The notes: generated by a model not told the origin, from the sequence alone. 64,000 nucleotides of DNA from CADCTB01 sp963768975 (GCA_963768975.1 CAVYKB010000009.1:372001-436000), one strand, 5' to 3'. Positions 24,900 to 33,283 are shown, counted from the first letter of the stretch. Made by a program: numbers and translations.

Positions 24900-24998
24900 A
24901 TGGGATCGCTGATCAAGAAGCGCCGCAAGCGGATGCGCAAGAAGAAGCACAAGAAGATGCTGAAGGCCACCCGCTGGCAGCGCCGCGCCGGGCGCTAG
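24900..24998 (+). CDS. actinobacterial ribosomal protein bS22 (AURKAIP1/COX24 domain)
   Basis: 32 aa, MGSLIKKRRKRM followed by RKKKHKKMLKATRWQRR, nearly all basic. This is the actinobacterial bS22 signature (mycobacterial homologues begin MGSVIKKRRKRM), a small-subunit protein seen in mycobacterial ribosome structures. The gene is short enough to be missed by automated callers. Its TAG (24996-24998) overlaps the convergent rsmA stop, so the two genes share four bases. Confidence 0.93.
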   Translation: MGSLIKKRRKRMRKKKHKKMLKATRWQRRAGR

Positions 24999-25810
24999 CC
25001 CCGCTTCAACGCCGCCAGCCTCCCCCAGTCCTCCACGCCTAGCTCCTCGGCGCGCGCCTCGGGCCGGATGCCGGCGGCGACGAACGCGTCGGGGCTGACC
25101 AACGAGGCCAGCGACCGCCGCAGCATCTTCCGGCGCTGGCCGAAACCAGCCCGGACCAGGCTGAACAGCCACTCGCGGTCGACGTCGCCCACCGCCGGCG
25201 CCGGCCGCCGGTCGATCCGCACCAGGGCCGACTCGACGTTGGGGACGGGATGGAAGACCGTCGCGGGCACCCGCCCGACCACCTTGGCCGTCGCCCAGTA
25301 GGCGACCTTGACCGAGACCGCCCCGTAGGCGTCGTCGCCGGGGCGGGCGGCCAGCCGCTCGGCCACTTCGCGCTGGACCATGACCAGCATCCTGCTGATG
25401 GCCGGCACGCCGTCGAGCAGGTCGGCGACGAGAGGCGTGGCCACGTTGTACGGGAGGTTGGCCACCAGCACCCACGGCCCCTCGCCCAGCAAGGACGACC
25501 AGTCCAGGCGCAAAGCGTCGCCCTCGATCACGGTCACGCCGGCGGGCTCGACCACCCGCCGCAACGCCGGCAGCAATCCGGAATCGACCTCGATGGCGGT
25601 CACCGAGGCGCCGGTCTCGGCCAACGCGAGGGTCAGCGACCCCAGGCCGGCGCCGATCTCGACCACCCGGTCTCCGTCGCCCACGCCGGCCAGGCGGGCG
25701 ATGCGCCGGACCGTGTTCGGGTCGACCACGAAGTTCTGACCCCGGGCCCGGCTGGGCGCGAGGCCGTACTCGTCCAAGAGCCGGCGCACGTCGGCGCCGC
25801 TAAGGGTCAC
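24995..25810 (-). CDS. rsmA: 16S rRNA (adenine1518/1519-N6)-dimethyltransferase
   Basis: 271 aa, GTG start. The SAM-binding motif VVEIGAGLGSLTLALAE, acidic strand AIEVDSGLL, EGDALRLDW, the catalytic NLPYNVATPLV and the C-terminal RAGFGQRRKMLRRSL identify RsmA/KsgA, which dimethylates the two adenines in 16S helix 45 late in 30S assembly. N-terminal RARGQNFVVDPN is also typical. It is convergent with bS22, another 30S component, with shared stop codons, and downstream of the rlpA-like gene. Confidence 0.97.
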   Translation of the reverse strand: MTLSGADVRRLLDEYGLAPSRARGQNFVVDPNTVRRIARLAGVGDGDRVVEIGAGLGSLTLALAETGASVTAIEVDSGLLPALRRVVEPAGVTVIEGDALRLDWSSLLGEGPWVLVANLPYNVATPLVADLLDGVPAISRMLVMVQREVAERLAARPGDDAYGAVSVKVAYWATAKVVGRVPATVFHPVPNVESALVRIDRRPAPAVGDVDREWLFSLVRAGFGQRRKMLRRSLASLVSPDAFVAAGIRPEARAEELGVEDWGRLAALKRG

Positions 25811-25834
25811 CTCGAGAAACCTACGCCGGCGCGG

Positions 25835-26476
25835 CTACCACTCGATCTTGACGTCGACCAGCCCCGCCTCCCGGGCGGCCAGCTTCTCGAAGGTGTCCAG
25901 CGACAGGTCGATCAGCCGACCGGTTTCCAGCGTCGGGCCGCGGTCGTTCACCTTGCACGTCGCCACCGCCCCGTTGTGGATGCGGGTCACCTTGACCATC
26001 GTGCCCATCGGCAGCGTGCGGTGGGCGCACGTCGCGTCCGGCGCGTTGAACCACGAGGCAATGCCGCTGTCGCTCCTGGTCACCGCGCTGCCGACCGCCG
26101 CCGCCGGCGGGACGACGGTGGCCAGCAAGGTGGTCAAGGGCGTGAGCGGCGTGGTGGTCGTCGTGGTCGCCGCCGGCGCCATGGCCGGCGCCTGCGTGGT
26201 GGTCGTCGTGGCCGGCTTCGCTGTGGTCGTGGTGGCCGGCGGCTTCTTGGTGGTGGTGGTCGGGTGGGGCCGGGTGGTGGAGGTGCTGTCGCGGGCCTGG
26301 AGCGCGGCGGCTAGCTCGTGCAGCGAGATCGACCCCGTCACGGAGGGCGCCGGCGTCTGCGGGGTGGAGGGAGCGGCCGCGGCAGGGACCAGCCCGCCGG
26401 CGGCGTCGACACGGACCGCTTTCGAGGTGTCGCCCTCGGACCTCCGGAGCCCGATGAACCCGGCGACCAGCGTCAC
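25835..26476 (-). CDS. RlpA-like double-psi beta-barrel protein with Thr-rich linker
   Basis: 213 aa from GTG at 26476. The C-terminal ~85 residues are an RlpA-type barrel (GIASWFNAPDATCAHRTLPMGTMVKVTRI, CKVNDRGPTLETGRLIDLS). They are preceded by a long Thr/Pro/Ala linker typical of surface-exposed proteins. RlpA-family proteins act on peptidoglycan. The membrane anchor is cut by the chosen start: upstream in-frame codons read RSLYVALLCLV before LVAGFIGL, a good hydrophobic segment, but no ATG/GTG/TTG exists before the in-frame TAG. A CTG following GAGGAATGGC is the best candidate. Follows tatD on the same strand. Confidence 0.8.
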   Translation of the reverse strand: MTLVAGFIGLRRSEGDTSKAVRVDAAGGLVPAAAAPSTPQTPAPSVTGSISLHELAAALQARDSTSTTRPHPTTTTKKPPATTTTAKPATTTTTQAPAMAPAATTTTTTPLTPLTTLLATVVPPAAAVGSAVTRSDSGIASWFNAPDATCAHRTLPMGTMVKVTRIHNGAVATCKVNDRGPTLETGRLIDLSLDTFEKLAAREAGLVDVKIEW

Positions 26477-26560
26477 CAGGCACAGCAGTGCGACGTACAG
26501 CGATCGCGTGTTTCCCGATGTCGGCGTCAGGCCATTCCTCGCATGTCGCCCGCCGACCTA

Positions 26561-26611
26561 CGTTCCCTAGCCGTTCCTGGGCCCGGGGGACCGCCAGAAC
26601 CCTAGGAAACG
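26561..26611 (-). terminator. 51-base hairpin after tatD (terminator or leader of rlpA-like gene)
   Basis: Arms CGTTCCCTAG (26561-26570) and CTAGGAAACG (26602-26611) pair over 10 positions with one wobble, 4 bases beyond the tatD stop. The enclosed sequence forms an inner stem (GTTC...GAAC). A second inverted repeat (GTCGGCG/CGCCGAC) lies between it and the rlpA-like start. It may end tatD transcription or structure the rlpA leader. Confidence 0.45.
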
Positions 26612-26615
26612 AACT

Positions 26616-27374
26616 TCACGGTTGCAAGCCGGCGATGCCGAAGAGTGAGGCCGTGTTCGTCCACGTGGCGGCCTCGACCTGCTCCACCGCCACGCCCTTG
26701 ACCGCAGCCACGGCCGCCCCGACGAGGGCCACGTACGCCGGCCCGTTCGGCGTGCCCCGGTGGGGGACAGGCGTCAGGTAGGGAGCGTCGGTCTCGACGA
26801 GAATCCGGTCCAGCGGGGCCAGCGCCGCCGCCTCGCGCACCTCGCCGGCGGTCTTGAACGTGACGATCCCGCTGAAGGAAAGGCTGGCCCCGGCGTCGAG
26901 GCTGCGACGGGCCTCGGTCGGCCCGCCGGTGAAGCAGTGGAACACGGTGCGCTCGGGAACCCCCTCGGCGGCCAGGATGGCGAAGGTGTCGTCCCAGGCC
27001 TCCCGGGTGTGGATGACCAGGGCCAGCCCGTGCTCGTGGGCCAGGACGACCTGTGCGGCGAACGCCTCCCGCTGGACCTCTCGGGGCGAGTGGTCGTAGT
27101 GGTAATCCAGCCCGCACTCGCCGATCCCGACTACCTCGGGGGCTCCGAGCAGGTCGACGATGCTGTCGACACCCTGCACCGCATCGTGCGGGTGCAGGCC
27201 CACGGTGGCCCACACTGTGCCCGGATGGTCCCGGGCCACCTCGATGGCACGCGCCGACTGCGGGGCGTCGGTGCCCACGCAGATGATCCGGCCGACGCCG
27301 GCCTCGGCCGCCTGGGCCAGCGCATCGGCGGTGATGCCCTCGTACTGGAGGTGGCAGTGACTGTCGGCCCACAT
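26616..27374 (-). CDS. tatD: TatD-family metal-dependent hydrolase (DNase)
   Basis: 252 aa. Metal ligands of the amidohydrolase-type TIM barrel are seen: DSHCHL at the N-terminus, GECGLDYHYDHS, LVIHTREAWDDT, HCFTGG and VETDAPYLTPVPHRG. TatD enzymes show 3'-5' exonuclease/DNase activity and are linked to DNA repair or RNA quality control. The position between metG and rsmA (metG-tatD-...-rsmA) is a widespread arrangement. Here a plus-strand merR gene has been placed between metG and tatD. Confidence 0.96.
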   Translation of the reverse strand: MWADSHCHLQYEGITADALAQAAEAGVGRIICVGTDAPQSARAIEVARDHPGTVWATVGLHPHDAVQGVDSIVDLLGAPEVVGIGECGLDYHYDHSPREVQREAFAAQVVLAHEHGLALVIHTREAWDDTFAILAAEGVPERTVFHCFTGGPTEARRSLDAGASLSFSGIVTFKTAGEVREAAALAPLDRILVETDAPYLTPVPHRGTPNGPAYVALVGAAVAAVKGVAVEQVEAATWTNTASLFGIAGLQP

Positions 27375-27399
27375 TGCGGACTAAACCTAGGCCAGCCCC

Positions 27400-27429
27400 T
27401 TGACCTTCAAGTCGACTCGAAGGTTTACC
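27400..27429 (+). promoter_or_regulatory. MerR-type operator/promoter of the merR gene
   Basis: A -35 box TTGACC (27400-27405) and a -10-like TTTACC (27424-27429) are separated by 18 bases. Between them lies a near-perfect 22-bp palindrome (27403-27424) with half-sites ACCTTC and GAAGGT around GTCGAC. Elongated-spacer promoters spanned by such dyads are the hallmark of MerR-family regulation, in which the regulator twists the DNA. The start codon lies only 10 bases past the -10 box, so the mRNA is probably leaderless or nearly so. Confidence 0.8.
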
Positions 27430-27438
27430 CTCGTCCCA

Positions 27439-28098
27439 ATGCGCATCGCCGACGTGGCCGAGCGGAGCGGGTTCTCGCCGGCGACCCTCCGCTACTACGA
27501 ACAGCTCAACCTGCTGCCGGCGCCGGCTCGCACGGCGGCCGGCTATCGGTCCTACGACGAGGCCGTGCTCGATCGGCTCGCCTTCATCGGGCGGGCCAAG
27601 AGCCTCGGTTGCTCCCTCGAGGAGGTTGCCGGGCTCCTGCTCGAGTGGGACGGCGGGCGCTGCCCACCGGTTCAGTCCCGCCTGCGGGAGCTGGCGGCGG
27701 AGAAGCTCGAGGAGATCCGGTCGCGGACAGCCGCGCTGGCCGCATTCGCCGCCGACCTGGAGCGGATCATGGTCACCCACACGCCCGACGGTCCCTGCGA
27801 CGAGACGTGCGGCTGCCTCAGCGACCCGCTCGTCTGCACCCTCGACGCCGCCGAGCTCACCGGCCGCCTCCAGGACTGGCGCGACCTCACCGCCCACGTG
27901 ACCCACCGCACGCCGGTCGACGGCGGCATCCGGCTCCAGCTCGGCGCCGGCGCCCCGCTCGGCGACCTGGCCGGCCTCATGGCCGCCGAGCAGGAGTGCT
28001 GCTCGTTCTTTGCCTTCGCCCTCACCGTCGACCGCCGGGGCGCGGCACTGGAGGTCCGCGGCCCCGCCGAGGCGCTGGCGCTCTTCGGCGACGCCTAG
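27439..28098 (+). CDS. MerR-family regulator with cysteine-rich C-terminal domain
   Basis: 219 aa from ATG at 27439. The MerR HTH is plain: MRIADVAERSGFSPATLRYYEQ, GYRSYDEAVLDRLAFIGRAKSLGCSLEE. A dimerisation helix follows. The sensor part has Cys58, Cys75, then the cluster Cys120/124/126/133 (PCDETCGCLSDPLVC) and a late ECC pair (187-188) inside a small C-terminal domain. Thiol-rich MerR proteins sense heavy metals or metalloids. No transporter or reductase follows, so it may control itself through the operator in its promoter and distant genes. The overlap of the palindrome with its own promoter suggests autoregulation. Confidence 0.88.
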   Translation: MRIADVAERSGFSPATLRYYEQLNLLPAPARTAAGYRSYDEAVLDRLAFIGRAKSLGCSLEEVAGLLLEWDGGRCPPVQSRLRELAAEKLEEIRSRTAALAAFAADLERIMVTHTPDGPCDETCGCLSDPLVCTLDAAELTGRLQDWRDLTAHVTHRTPVDGGIRLQLGAGAPLGDLAGLMAAEQECCSFFAFALTVDRRGAALEVRGPAEALALFGDA

Positions 28099-28103
28099 CT
28101 TAG

Positions 28104-29600
28104 CTAGCGGCGGGGGAAGAGCGGCTTGCCCTTCTCCACCGGCAGGCCACCCGGATAACCACCCCACGCCGCCGCCGCCGGCAGCCGCTGCTCCTCGGGC
28201 GACCCTGGCAGGCCCAGTCGGCGCCACACCTCGGCCGTCGCCGCCGGCATGGCCGGCGAGGCGAGGACGGCAACGATGCGCAGCGCCTCGATGGCGGCGC
28301 CCAGCACCGCGTCGACCTCCGCCCCCGGCTCCGACTTCCAGGGCTCGGTGGCCTCCAGGTGGGCGTTGGCTTCCCGGATCAGCTGCCACGTCGCTTCGAG
28401 TGCGTCGGACGGCGCGAACCGCGCCCACGCCTCGGCCGCGGCCGTATAGACCCGCGCCGCCACCGGAGCGAGCGGGCTGTCGGCGGTCGGGGCGGGACCA
28501 ACGCCACCGCACTTGCTCCCGACCAGCGTGGCCACCCGTGACAGCAGGTTGCCCAGGTTGTTGGCCAGATCCGAGTTGTACCGGCTGGCCACGCCCTCGT
28601 ACGAGAAGTCCCCGTCGGGGCCGAACGGCACGTCGCGCAGGAAGTGCCAGCGCACCGCGTCGACTCCGAAGTCGGCCACGAGCTCCCGAGGGCCGATCTG
28701 GTTGAGCTTCGTCTTGGACATCTTCTCGCCGCTTACGAGCAGGAAGCCGTGGGCCGCCACCGACCTGGCCGGCTCGAGCCCGGCCGCCATCAGCATCGCC
28801 GGCCAGTAGACGGCGTGGAATCGGATGATGTCCTTGCCAATGAGGTGGTAGTCGACCGGCCACCAGTACTCGAAGAACTCCTCGTCGTTGCCGTAGCCGA
28901 CGGCGGTGATGTAGTTGGGCAGGGCGTCGAACCAGACCCACGCCACCTGGCTTGTGTCCCAGGGCAGCGGGACACCCCAGGTGAAGCCCCGGCTGATCGA
29001 GATGTCGCGCAAACCCGATCGGATGAAGGCGAGGACCTCGTTCCGGCGGGTCGCCGGCACGACGGCGCCGGGATTGGCCTCGTGCCAGTCGAGGAGCCGC
29101 TGCTGGTACGAGGAGAGCTTGAAGAACCAGTTCTCCTCCTGCACCGACTCGACCGGCCGACCATGGACGGGACAGTTCCCGTCGACCAGCTCCTCGACCG
29201 TGTAGTACGCCTCGCACGACACGCAGTACGGGCCCTCGTAGGTCGACTTCTCGATGTCCCCGTTGTCGTACACGGCCTGCAACAGCTTCTGCACCGACGC
29301 CGTGTGGCGGCTCTCGGTGGTACGGATGAAGTCGTCGTAGGCAACGCCGAGCTCGTCCCACGCGTCGCGGAACCGGGCGCTGTTGCGGTCGGCGAGCTCC
29401 TGGGGCGTTGTGCCCTGGGCCTCGGCCGCCTGCTGGTTCTTCAGCCCGTACTCGTCGGTGCCGGTGACGTACTTGACGTCCTCGCCCAGGAGGCGGTGCC
29501 ATCGGGTGACGCCGTCGCCCAGCAGCACCTCGTAGGCATGGCCGATGTGAGGCGCGTCGTTCACATACGCGATGGCCGTCGTGAGGTAGAAGCGGGGCAC
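28104..29600 (-). CDS. metG: methionyl-tRNA synthetase
   Basis: 498 aa class I synthetase. Catalytic HIGH at residues 18-21 (APHIGHAYEVLL), KMSK in SGEKMSKTKLNQIG, and CVSCEAYY plus CPVHGRP around the connective insertion. WFDALPNYITAVGY and HFLRDVPFGPDGDFS are also characteristic. It charges tRNA-Met for initiation and elongation. The length matches the short bacterial form without the C-terminal dimerisation domain. Convergent with merR, 5 bases apart. Confidence 0.98.
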   Translation of the reverse strand: MPRFYLTTAIAYVNDAPHIGHAYEVLLGDGVTRWHRLLGEDVKYVTGTDEYGLKNQQAAEAQGTTPQELADRNSARFRDAWDELGVAYDDFIRTTESRHTASVQKLLQAVYDNGDIEKSTYEGPYCVSCEAYYTVEELVDGNCPVHGRPVESVQEENWFFKLSSYQQRLLDWHEANPGAVVPATRRNEVLAFIRSGLRDISISRGFTWGVPLPWDTSQVAWVWFDALPNYITAVGYGNDEEFFEYWWPVDYHLIGKDIIRFHAVYWPAMLMAAGLEPARSVAAHGFLLVSGEKMSKTKLNQIGPRELVADFGVDAVRWHFLRDVPFGPDGDFSYEGVASRYNSDLANNLGNLLSRVATLVGSKCGGVGPAPTADSPLAPVAARVYTAAAEAWARFAPSDALEATWQLIREANAHLEATEPWKSEPGAEVDAVLGAAIEALRIVAVLASPAMPAATAEVWRRLGLPGSPEEQRLPAAAAWGGYPGGLPVEKGKPLFPRR

Positions 29601-29645
29601 GGGCCGTACGTTACCGACCGCCTGCCCGCATGCCTCAGGGGTTTC

Positions 29646-30398
29646 TCAGGGGACGCGCTGCTCGGCCACGGCACGGCCCTGGGTGTCGATGCCGGTGGCG
29701 AAGACGATCGTGCCTGCATCGGCCACCAGCGCCCAGCCGTCGGTGCCAATCGCCGCGTTGACCGTCCGCAGACCGGACGCGATGGCCTCCGCTTCCCGGA
29801 GGCGGTCCGCCGGCGCCGCCGGGCCGGCGTAGGAGGCGATCTTCACGATCGACTGCGGCACGTCGCCCCGGCGCACCCGGACGCCGGCGGCCAGCGCCTT
29901 CTCCGGTCCCAGCGCATAGGCGGGCCCGGGGAGGACGAGGGTCCCGTCCGCCGCCAGCGTGCCCTTGGCTTCATTCGGGTCGGAGCCGACGGCCACGACC
30001 ACGCCGTCGGCCGGGAAGGAGGTGAAGGCGGTGTCGTTCCGTGCCAGCAGGGCGAGGGCCCGGTCCGCCTCATTGAGCGTCCGGGTCGACAGCAGCAGTC
30101 GCTCTCCGTCGGCGAACAACTTCTGCCAGCCCGGAGGGACCTGGTAGTCGAGCCGGGTGCCGAGAGGCTGGCCGGCGACGAACTCGTGTGGAGCCCTCGT
30201 CGTGGTCGGGTCGGCCGGCGGGGCCGTAATCAACGTCGACTCGACGCCGGCGGTCACGCGCACCGGCGCGTCGGATGGTCGATTGAGGGCCACGACAGCC
30301 GCAGCGACGACCGCCACGCCGGCGACTGTCGCCCAGAGTCGTGCGCGCCGGGGCGACGGGCTCTCCAGGTCGTGACTCGCCGCCACCGTTCGGTCCAC
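29646..30398 (-). CDS. membrane-anchored hypothetical protein (250 aa)
   Basis: One N-terminal membrane segment (LWATVAGVAVVAAAVVAL, about residues 21-38), then an extracytoplasmic domain. It contains GTRLDYQVPPGWQKLFADGERLLLSTRTL, VVVAVGSDPNEAKGTL and a C-terminal AIGTDGWALVADAGTIVFATGID. The topology is type II. I do not recognise a family. It lies between metG and rsmI on the same strand, 21 bases after the rsmI stop codon. Confidence 0.75.
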   Translation of the reverse strand: MDRTVAASHDLESPSPRRARLWATVAGVAVVAAAVVALNRPSDAPVRVTAGVESTLITAPPADPTTTRAPHEFVAGQPLGTRLDYQVPPGWQKLFADGERLLLSTRTLNEADRALALLARNDTAFTSFPADGVVVAVGSDPNEAKGTLAADGTLVLPGPAYALGPEKALAAGVRVRRGDVPQSIVKIASYAGPAAPADRLREAEAIASGLRTVNAAIGTDGWALVADAGTIVFATGIDTQGRAVAEQRVP

Positions 30399-30419
30399 CG
30401 CCGCCTCAGCTCATGTGGG

Positions 30420-31247
30420 TCAGGAAATGTCTAGTGCAATTTCGTAGACCACGCGCTTGGGAACGCCGAGCTCGGCCGCCACCTCGGCGATCGCCGACTT
30501 CTTCGCCGCGCCGGCCTCCAACCTCGCCCGCAGCGCAACCTCCACGTCGCCCTCGGTTGCCGGCGCCGGCGGAGGTGCCCCGTCGAGCACGACGACGAAC
30601 TCGCCGCGCGGCTCCTTGGCGGCCAGGTGGTCGACGGCGCCGGCCAGCGTGCCCCGCCAGATCTCCTCGTGCAGCTTGGTCAGCTCCCTCGCAAGCGCCA
30701 CCCGCCGGACGCCGCCGGCGGCCGCCGCCAGGTCGGCGACGGTCTGGCGCACCCGGTGCGGCGCCTCGAAGAGCACCGTCGTCCGCTGCTCGCAGGCGAT
30801 CTCCTTCAGGCGCTGCGCCCGCCCGGAGCCCTTCCGGGGCAGGAACCCTTCGAACGCGAACCGGCCCGCCGGCAGGCCGCTGACCACGAGGGCGGCGACC
30901 ATCGCCGACGGCCCGGGGACGACCTCGACTGCGTGACCAGCGGACGCCGCCGCCGCCACCAGCCGCTCGCCGGGGTCCGAGATCCCGGGCATGCCGGCGT
31001 CGGTGACCACCACCACCGTCTCGCCCTTGTCGAGGAGGGCCAGGACGCCGGCGACCTGCACCGACTCGTTGTGGTCGTGAACGGCCAGGAGGCGGCGGCC
31101 GGCCGGCAGGCCCAGGTGCGACAGCAACGCTCTGGTCCGGCGCGTGTCCTCACATGCGATCGTGTCGGCCGTCCGCAACGCCTCCACCGCACGAGGCGAC
31201 AGGTCGCCGAGGTTCCCGATCGGCGTGCCGACGAGGACGAGGCTCAC
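30420..31247 (-). CDS. rsmI: 16S rRNA (cytidine1402-2'-O)-methyltransferase
   Basis: 275 aa from GTG at 31247. The SAM-dependent tetrapyrrole-methylase fold is seen as LVLVGTPIGNLGDLSPRAVEAL, ACEDTRRTRALL, VVVVTDAGMPGISDPGERLV, VVPGPSAMVAALVVSGLP and FEGFLPRKGSGRAQRL, which together are diagnostic of RsmI (YraL). It methylates C1402 of 16S rRNA, tuning P-site decoding. Its GTG overlaps the DUF192 stop by four bases (GTGA), so the two are probably translationally coupled. Confidence 0.97.
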   Translation of the reverse strand: MSLVLVGTPIGNLGDLSPRAVEALRTADTIACEDTRRTRALLSHLGLPAGRRLLAVHDHNESVQVAGVLALLDKGETVVVVTDAGMPGISDPGERLVAAAASAGHAVEVVPGPSAMVAALVVSGLPAGRFAFEGFLPRKGSGRAQRLKEIACEQRTTVLFEAPHRVRQTVADLAAAAGGVRRVALARELTKLHEEIWRGTLAGAVDHLAAKEPRGEFVVVLDGAPPPAPATEGDVEVALRARLEAGAAKKSAIAEVAAELGVPKRVVYEIALDIS

Positions 31248-31579
31248 TCGCGGACTTCCAGCCGGTCGCCGACCCGCAGGTTCCACCGCGCGAACGCGCC
31301 CGCCTCGGCCTCGATCACGCACCCGCCCCGCAGGCACGGCCGGGTCATCCGCCCCGGGCGCAGGGTGAGCGTCCGCAGCACGACCAGGTCCTTGGTGCAG
31401 AAGGCAACGTCGATGGGGAACGCCATCCCCACCGAGTGCACCGACCGCGCCGGGGAGATGAGGATGGCGCCCTCGATCGAGTCCCGATTGAGCAGGCCGA
31501 CCATGCGCTCCTCACGCGACTCGGTGACCTCGAGCGCAGCGAGCACCTCGCCGTCGCGGAACAGCCATCCGTCCCTCAC
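31244..31579 (-). CDS. DUF192 family protein
   Basis: 111 aa, complete DUF192 domain: EVTESREERMVGLLNRDSIEGAILI, then SVHSVGMAFPIDVAFCTKDLVVLRT and VIEAEAGAFARWNLRVGD. These are small beta-barrel proteins of unknown function in bacteria and archaea. Here no signal peptide is seen, so cytoplasmic. It lies 3 bases after the ychF stop and overlaps rsmI by four bases, making a tight ychF-DUF192-rsmI string. Confidence 0.9.
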   Translation of the reverse strand: MRDGWLFRDGEVLAALEVTESREERMVGLLNRDSIEGAILISPARSVHSVGMAFPIDVAFCTKDLVVLRTLTLRPGRMTRPCLRGGCVIEAEAGAFARWNLRVGDRLEVRE

Positions 31580-31582
31580 CGG

Positions 31583-32659
31583 TCAGACGTTGAAGCGGAT
31601 CTCGAGGACGTCGCCGTCGGCGACCTCGTATTCCTTTCCCTCGACCCGCAGGCGGCCGGCGTCCTTCGCCTTCTGCCACGAGCCCAGCTCCAGCAGTTCG
31701 TCCCAGCGGATGACCTCGGCCCGGATGAACCCCCGCTGGAGATCCGAGTGGATGACGCCGGCGCACTCCGGCGCCTTGGCGCCGGCCCGGAACGTCCAGG
31801 CCCGGGACTCCTTGTCGCCCGTGGTCAGGAACGTCCGCCGCCCCAGCAGTTGGTATGCGGCCCGGATCACCCGCGGCAGGGCGCCCTCGCCGAGGCCCAG
31901 CCCCTCCAGCAGCTCGGCGCGGTCGGCCTCGTCGAGCGACGCCGCCTCCGCCTCCAGCTGCACGCTCACCCCGAGCACCTCGGCGGCGTTGCCGAGCTCG
32001 GCGGCCACTGGCTTGGTCATCTCGTCGGAGTCGGCCACCTGGTCCTCGCCCAGGTTGACCACCGCCAGCACCGGCTTGTTGGTCAGCAGGAACGTCGACC
32101 GCAGGTCGCGGCGCTGCTCCTCGTTCAGCGACGACCGGTAGATGGGGATGCCGGCGTTCAGCGAGCCCAGCGCCGCCTCCATGGCCTCGACCTCGCCCTT
32201 GAGCGATGGGTCGTTGCGGGCCATCTTCCGCCGTTTGACGATCTGGGTCTCCACGGAGTCGACGTCGGCCAGCACCAGCTCCAGCTCCAGGGTGTGCAGG
32301 TCGTCGAGCGGGTCGGTGTCGCCGACCACGTTCTCGTCGACGAACGCCCGCAGGACCATGACAACGGCGTCGACCTCACGGATACCGCCGAGGAAGCGGT
32401 TGCCCATCCCCTCGCCGGCCGACGCCCCCGCCACCAGGCCGGCGATGTCGACGAACTCCAGGGTGGCGCCGACCACCTTCTTCGACTTGCTCATCTCGGC
32501 CAGGGCCCGCAGCCGCGGGTCGGGCACCTGGGCGATGCCGACGTGGGTCTCCGTCGTGGAGAACGGGTGGGCCGCGACCGGGACCGAAGCGCCCGTCATG
32601 GCGTTGAACAGGGAGGATTTCCCGGCGTTGGGCAGGCCGACCAGGCCGAGGCGTTCCAT
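31583..32659 (-). CDS. ychF: redox-regulated ATPase YchF (Obg-like)
   Basis: 358 aa. G1 GLPNAGKSSLFNAMTG, switch region with HPFSTTETHVGIAQVPD, G3 FVDIAGLVAGASAGEGMGNRFL, a coiled-coil insert (VKRRKMARNDPSLKGEVEAMEAAL), NLGEDQ and a C-terminal TGS domain (TTGDKESRAWTFRAGAKAPECAGVIHSDLQRGFIRAEV). YchF binds ATP rather than GTP and associates with ribosomes and stress responses. Full length. It precedes DUF192 and rsmI and follows def. Confidence 0.97.
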   Translation of the reverse strand: MERLGLVGLPNAGKSSLFNAMTGASVPVAAHPFSTTETHVGIAQVPDPRLRALAEMSKSKKVVGATLEFVDIAGLVAGASAGEGMGNRFLGGIREVDAVVMVLRAFVDENVVGDTDPLDDLHTLELELVLADVDSVETQIVKRRKMARNDPSLKGEVEAMEAALGSLNAGIPIYRSSLNEEQRRDLRSTFLLTNKPVLAVVNLGEDQVADSDEMTKPVAAELGNAAEVLGVSVQLEAEAASLDEADRAELLEGLGLGEGALPRVIRAAYQLLGRRTFLTTGDKESRAWTFRAGAKAPECAGVIHSDLQRGFIRAEVIRWDELLELGSWQKAKDAGRLRVEGKEYEVADGDVLEIRFNV

Positions 32660-32683
32660 TGCCGCCAGGGTAACCGGGCGCCT

Positions 32684-33268
32684 TCAGTCCAGCGCGGCCC
32701 GCACCTCCGCCGCCGACCGGGCTTTCCAGAAACGGCCGACGTTGGCAACGGTGCTGTACGAGCGGGTGTCCATCCGGTCGACGTACAGCGTGCCGGCGAG
32801 GTGGTCGGCCTCGTGCTGGATGATCCGGGCCGGCCAGCCCTCGAGGCGGAGGTGGACCGGCGCGCCGCGCTCGTCGAGGCCGTCGACGGTCACCGACCGC
32901 CAGCGGCGGACGAGCGCCATGAAGCCGCTCACGCTGAGGCAGCCCTCGAAGAACTCCTCGGTCTCGTCACCGGCGGGCTCCACCACCGGGTTGATGAGCA
33001 CCGTGAACGGCAGGAAGTCCCGGGCCAGCTCCTCGCGCCGGGCCGCGCTCATGGTCTCCGGCGCGCCGCCGGCGTCCTCCATCACCACCACTTGCAACCC
33101 CTCGCCGACCTGGGGGGCGGCCAGGCCCACGCCGGGCGCGGCGTGCATGGTCTGGCGCATGGAAGAGATCAACTCCTGCACGAACGGCGTCGGGATCTCC
33201 TCGGGCGCCAGCGGGCGGGCCGGCCGGCGGAGCACGGGGTCGCCGGCCTGCACGATGTCGTAGAGCAT
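32684..33268 (-). CDS. def: peptide deformylase
   Basis: 194 aa metalloenzyme that removes the N-formyl group from nascent proteins. The three signature motifs are present: GVGLAAPQVG, EGCLSVSG (metal-ligand Cys) and QHEADHLAG (His-Glu-x-x-His). The C-terminal extension with the SYSTVANVGRFWK region is longer than in E. coli, as in actinobacterial deformylases. The start lies only 15 bases from the divergent ATG of the binding-protein gene. Confidence 0.96.
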   Translation of the reverse strand: MLYDIVQAGDPVLRRPARPLAPEEIPTPFVQELISSMRQTMHAAPGVGLAAPQVGEGLQVVVMEDAGGAPETMSAARREELARDFLPFTVLINPVVEPAGDETEEFFEGCLSVSGFMALVRRWRSVTVDGLDERGAPVHLRLEGWPARIIQHEADHLAGTLYVDRMDTRSYSTVANVGRFWKARSAAEVRAALD

Positions 33269-33283
33269 GAGTCACAATGGCGC

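Noticed and set aside
26561..26611. c-di-AMP (ydaO) riboswitch ahead of the rlpA-like gene
   Set aside because: The only motif-like piece (CCGGGGGACC) is on the wrong strand and the conserved core is not seen.
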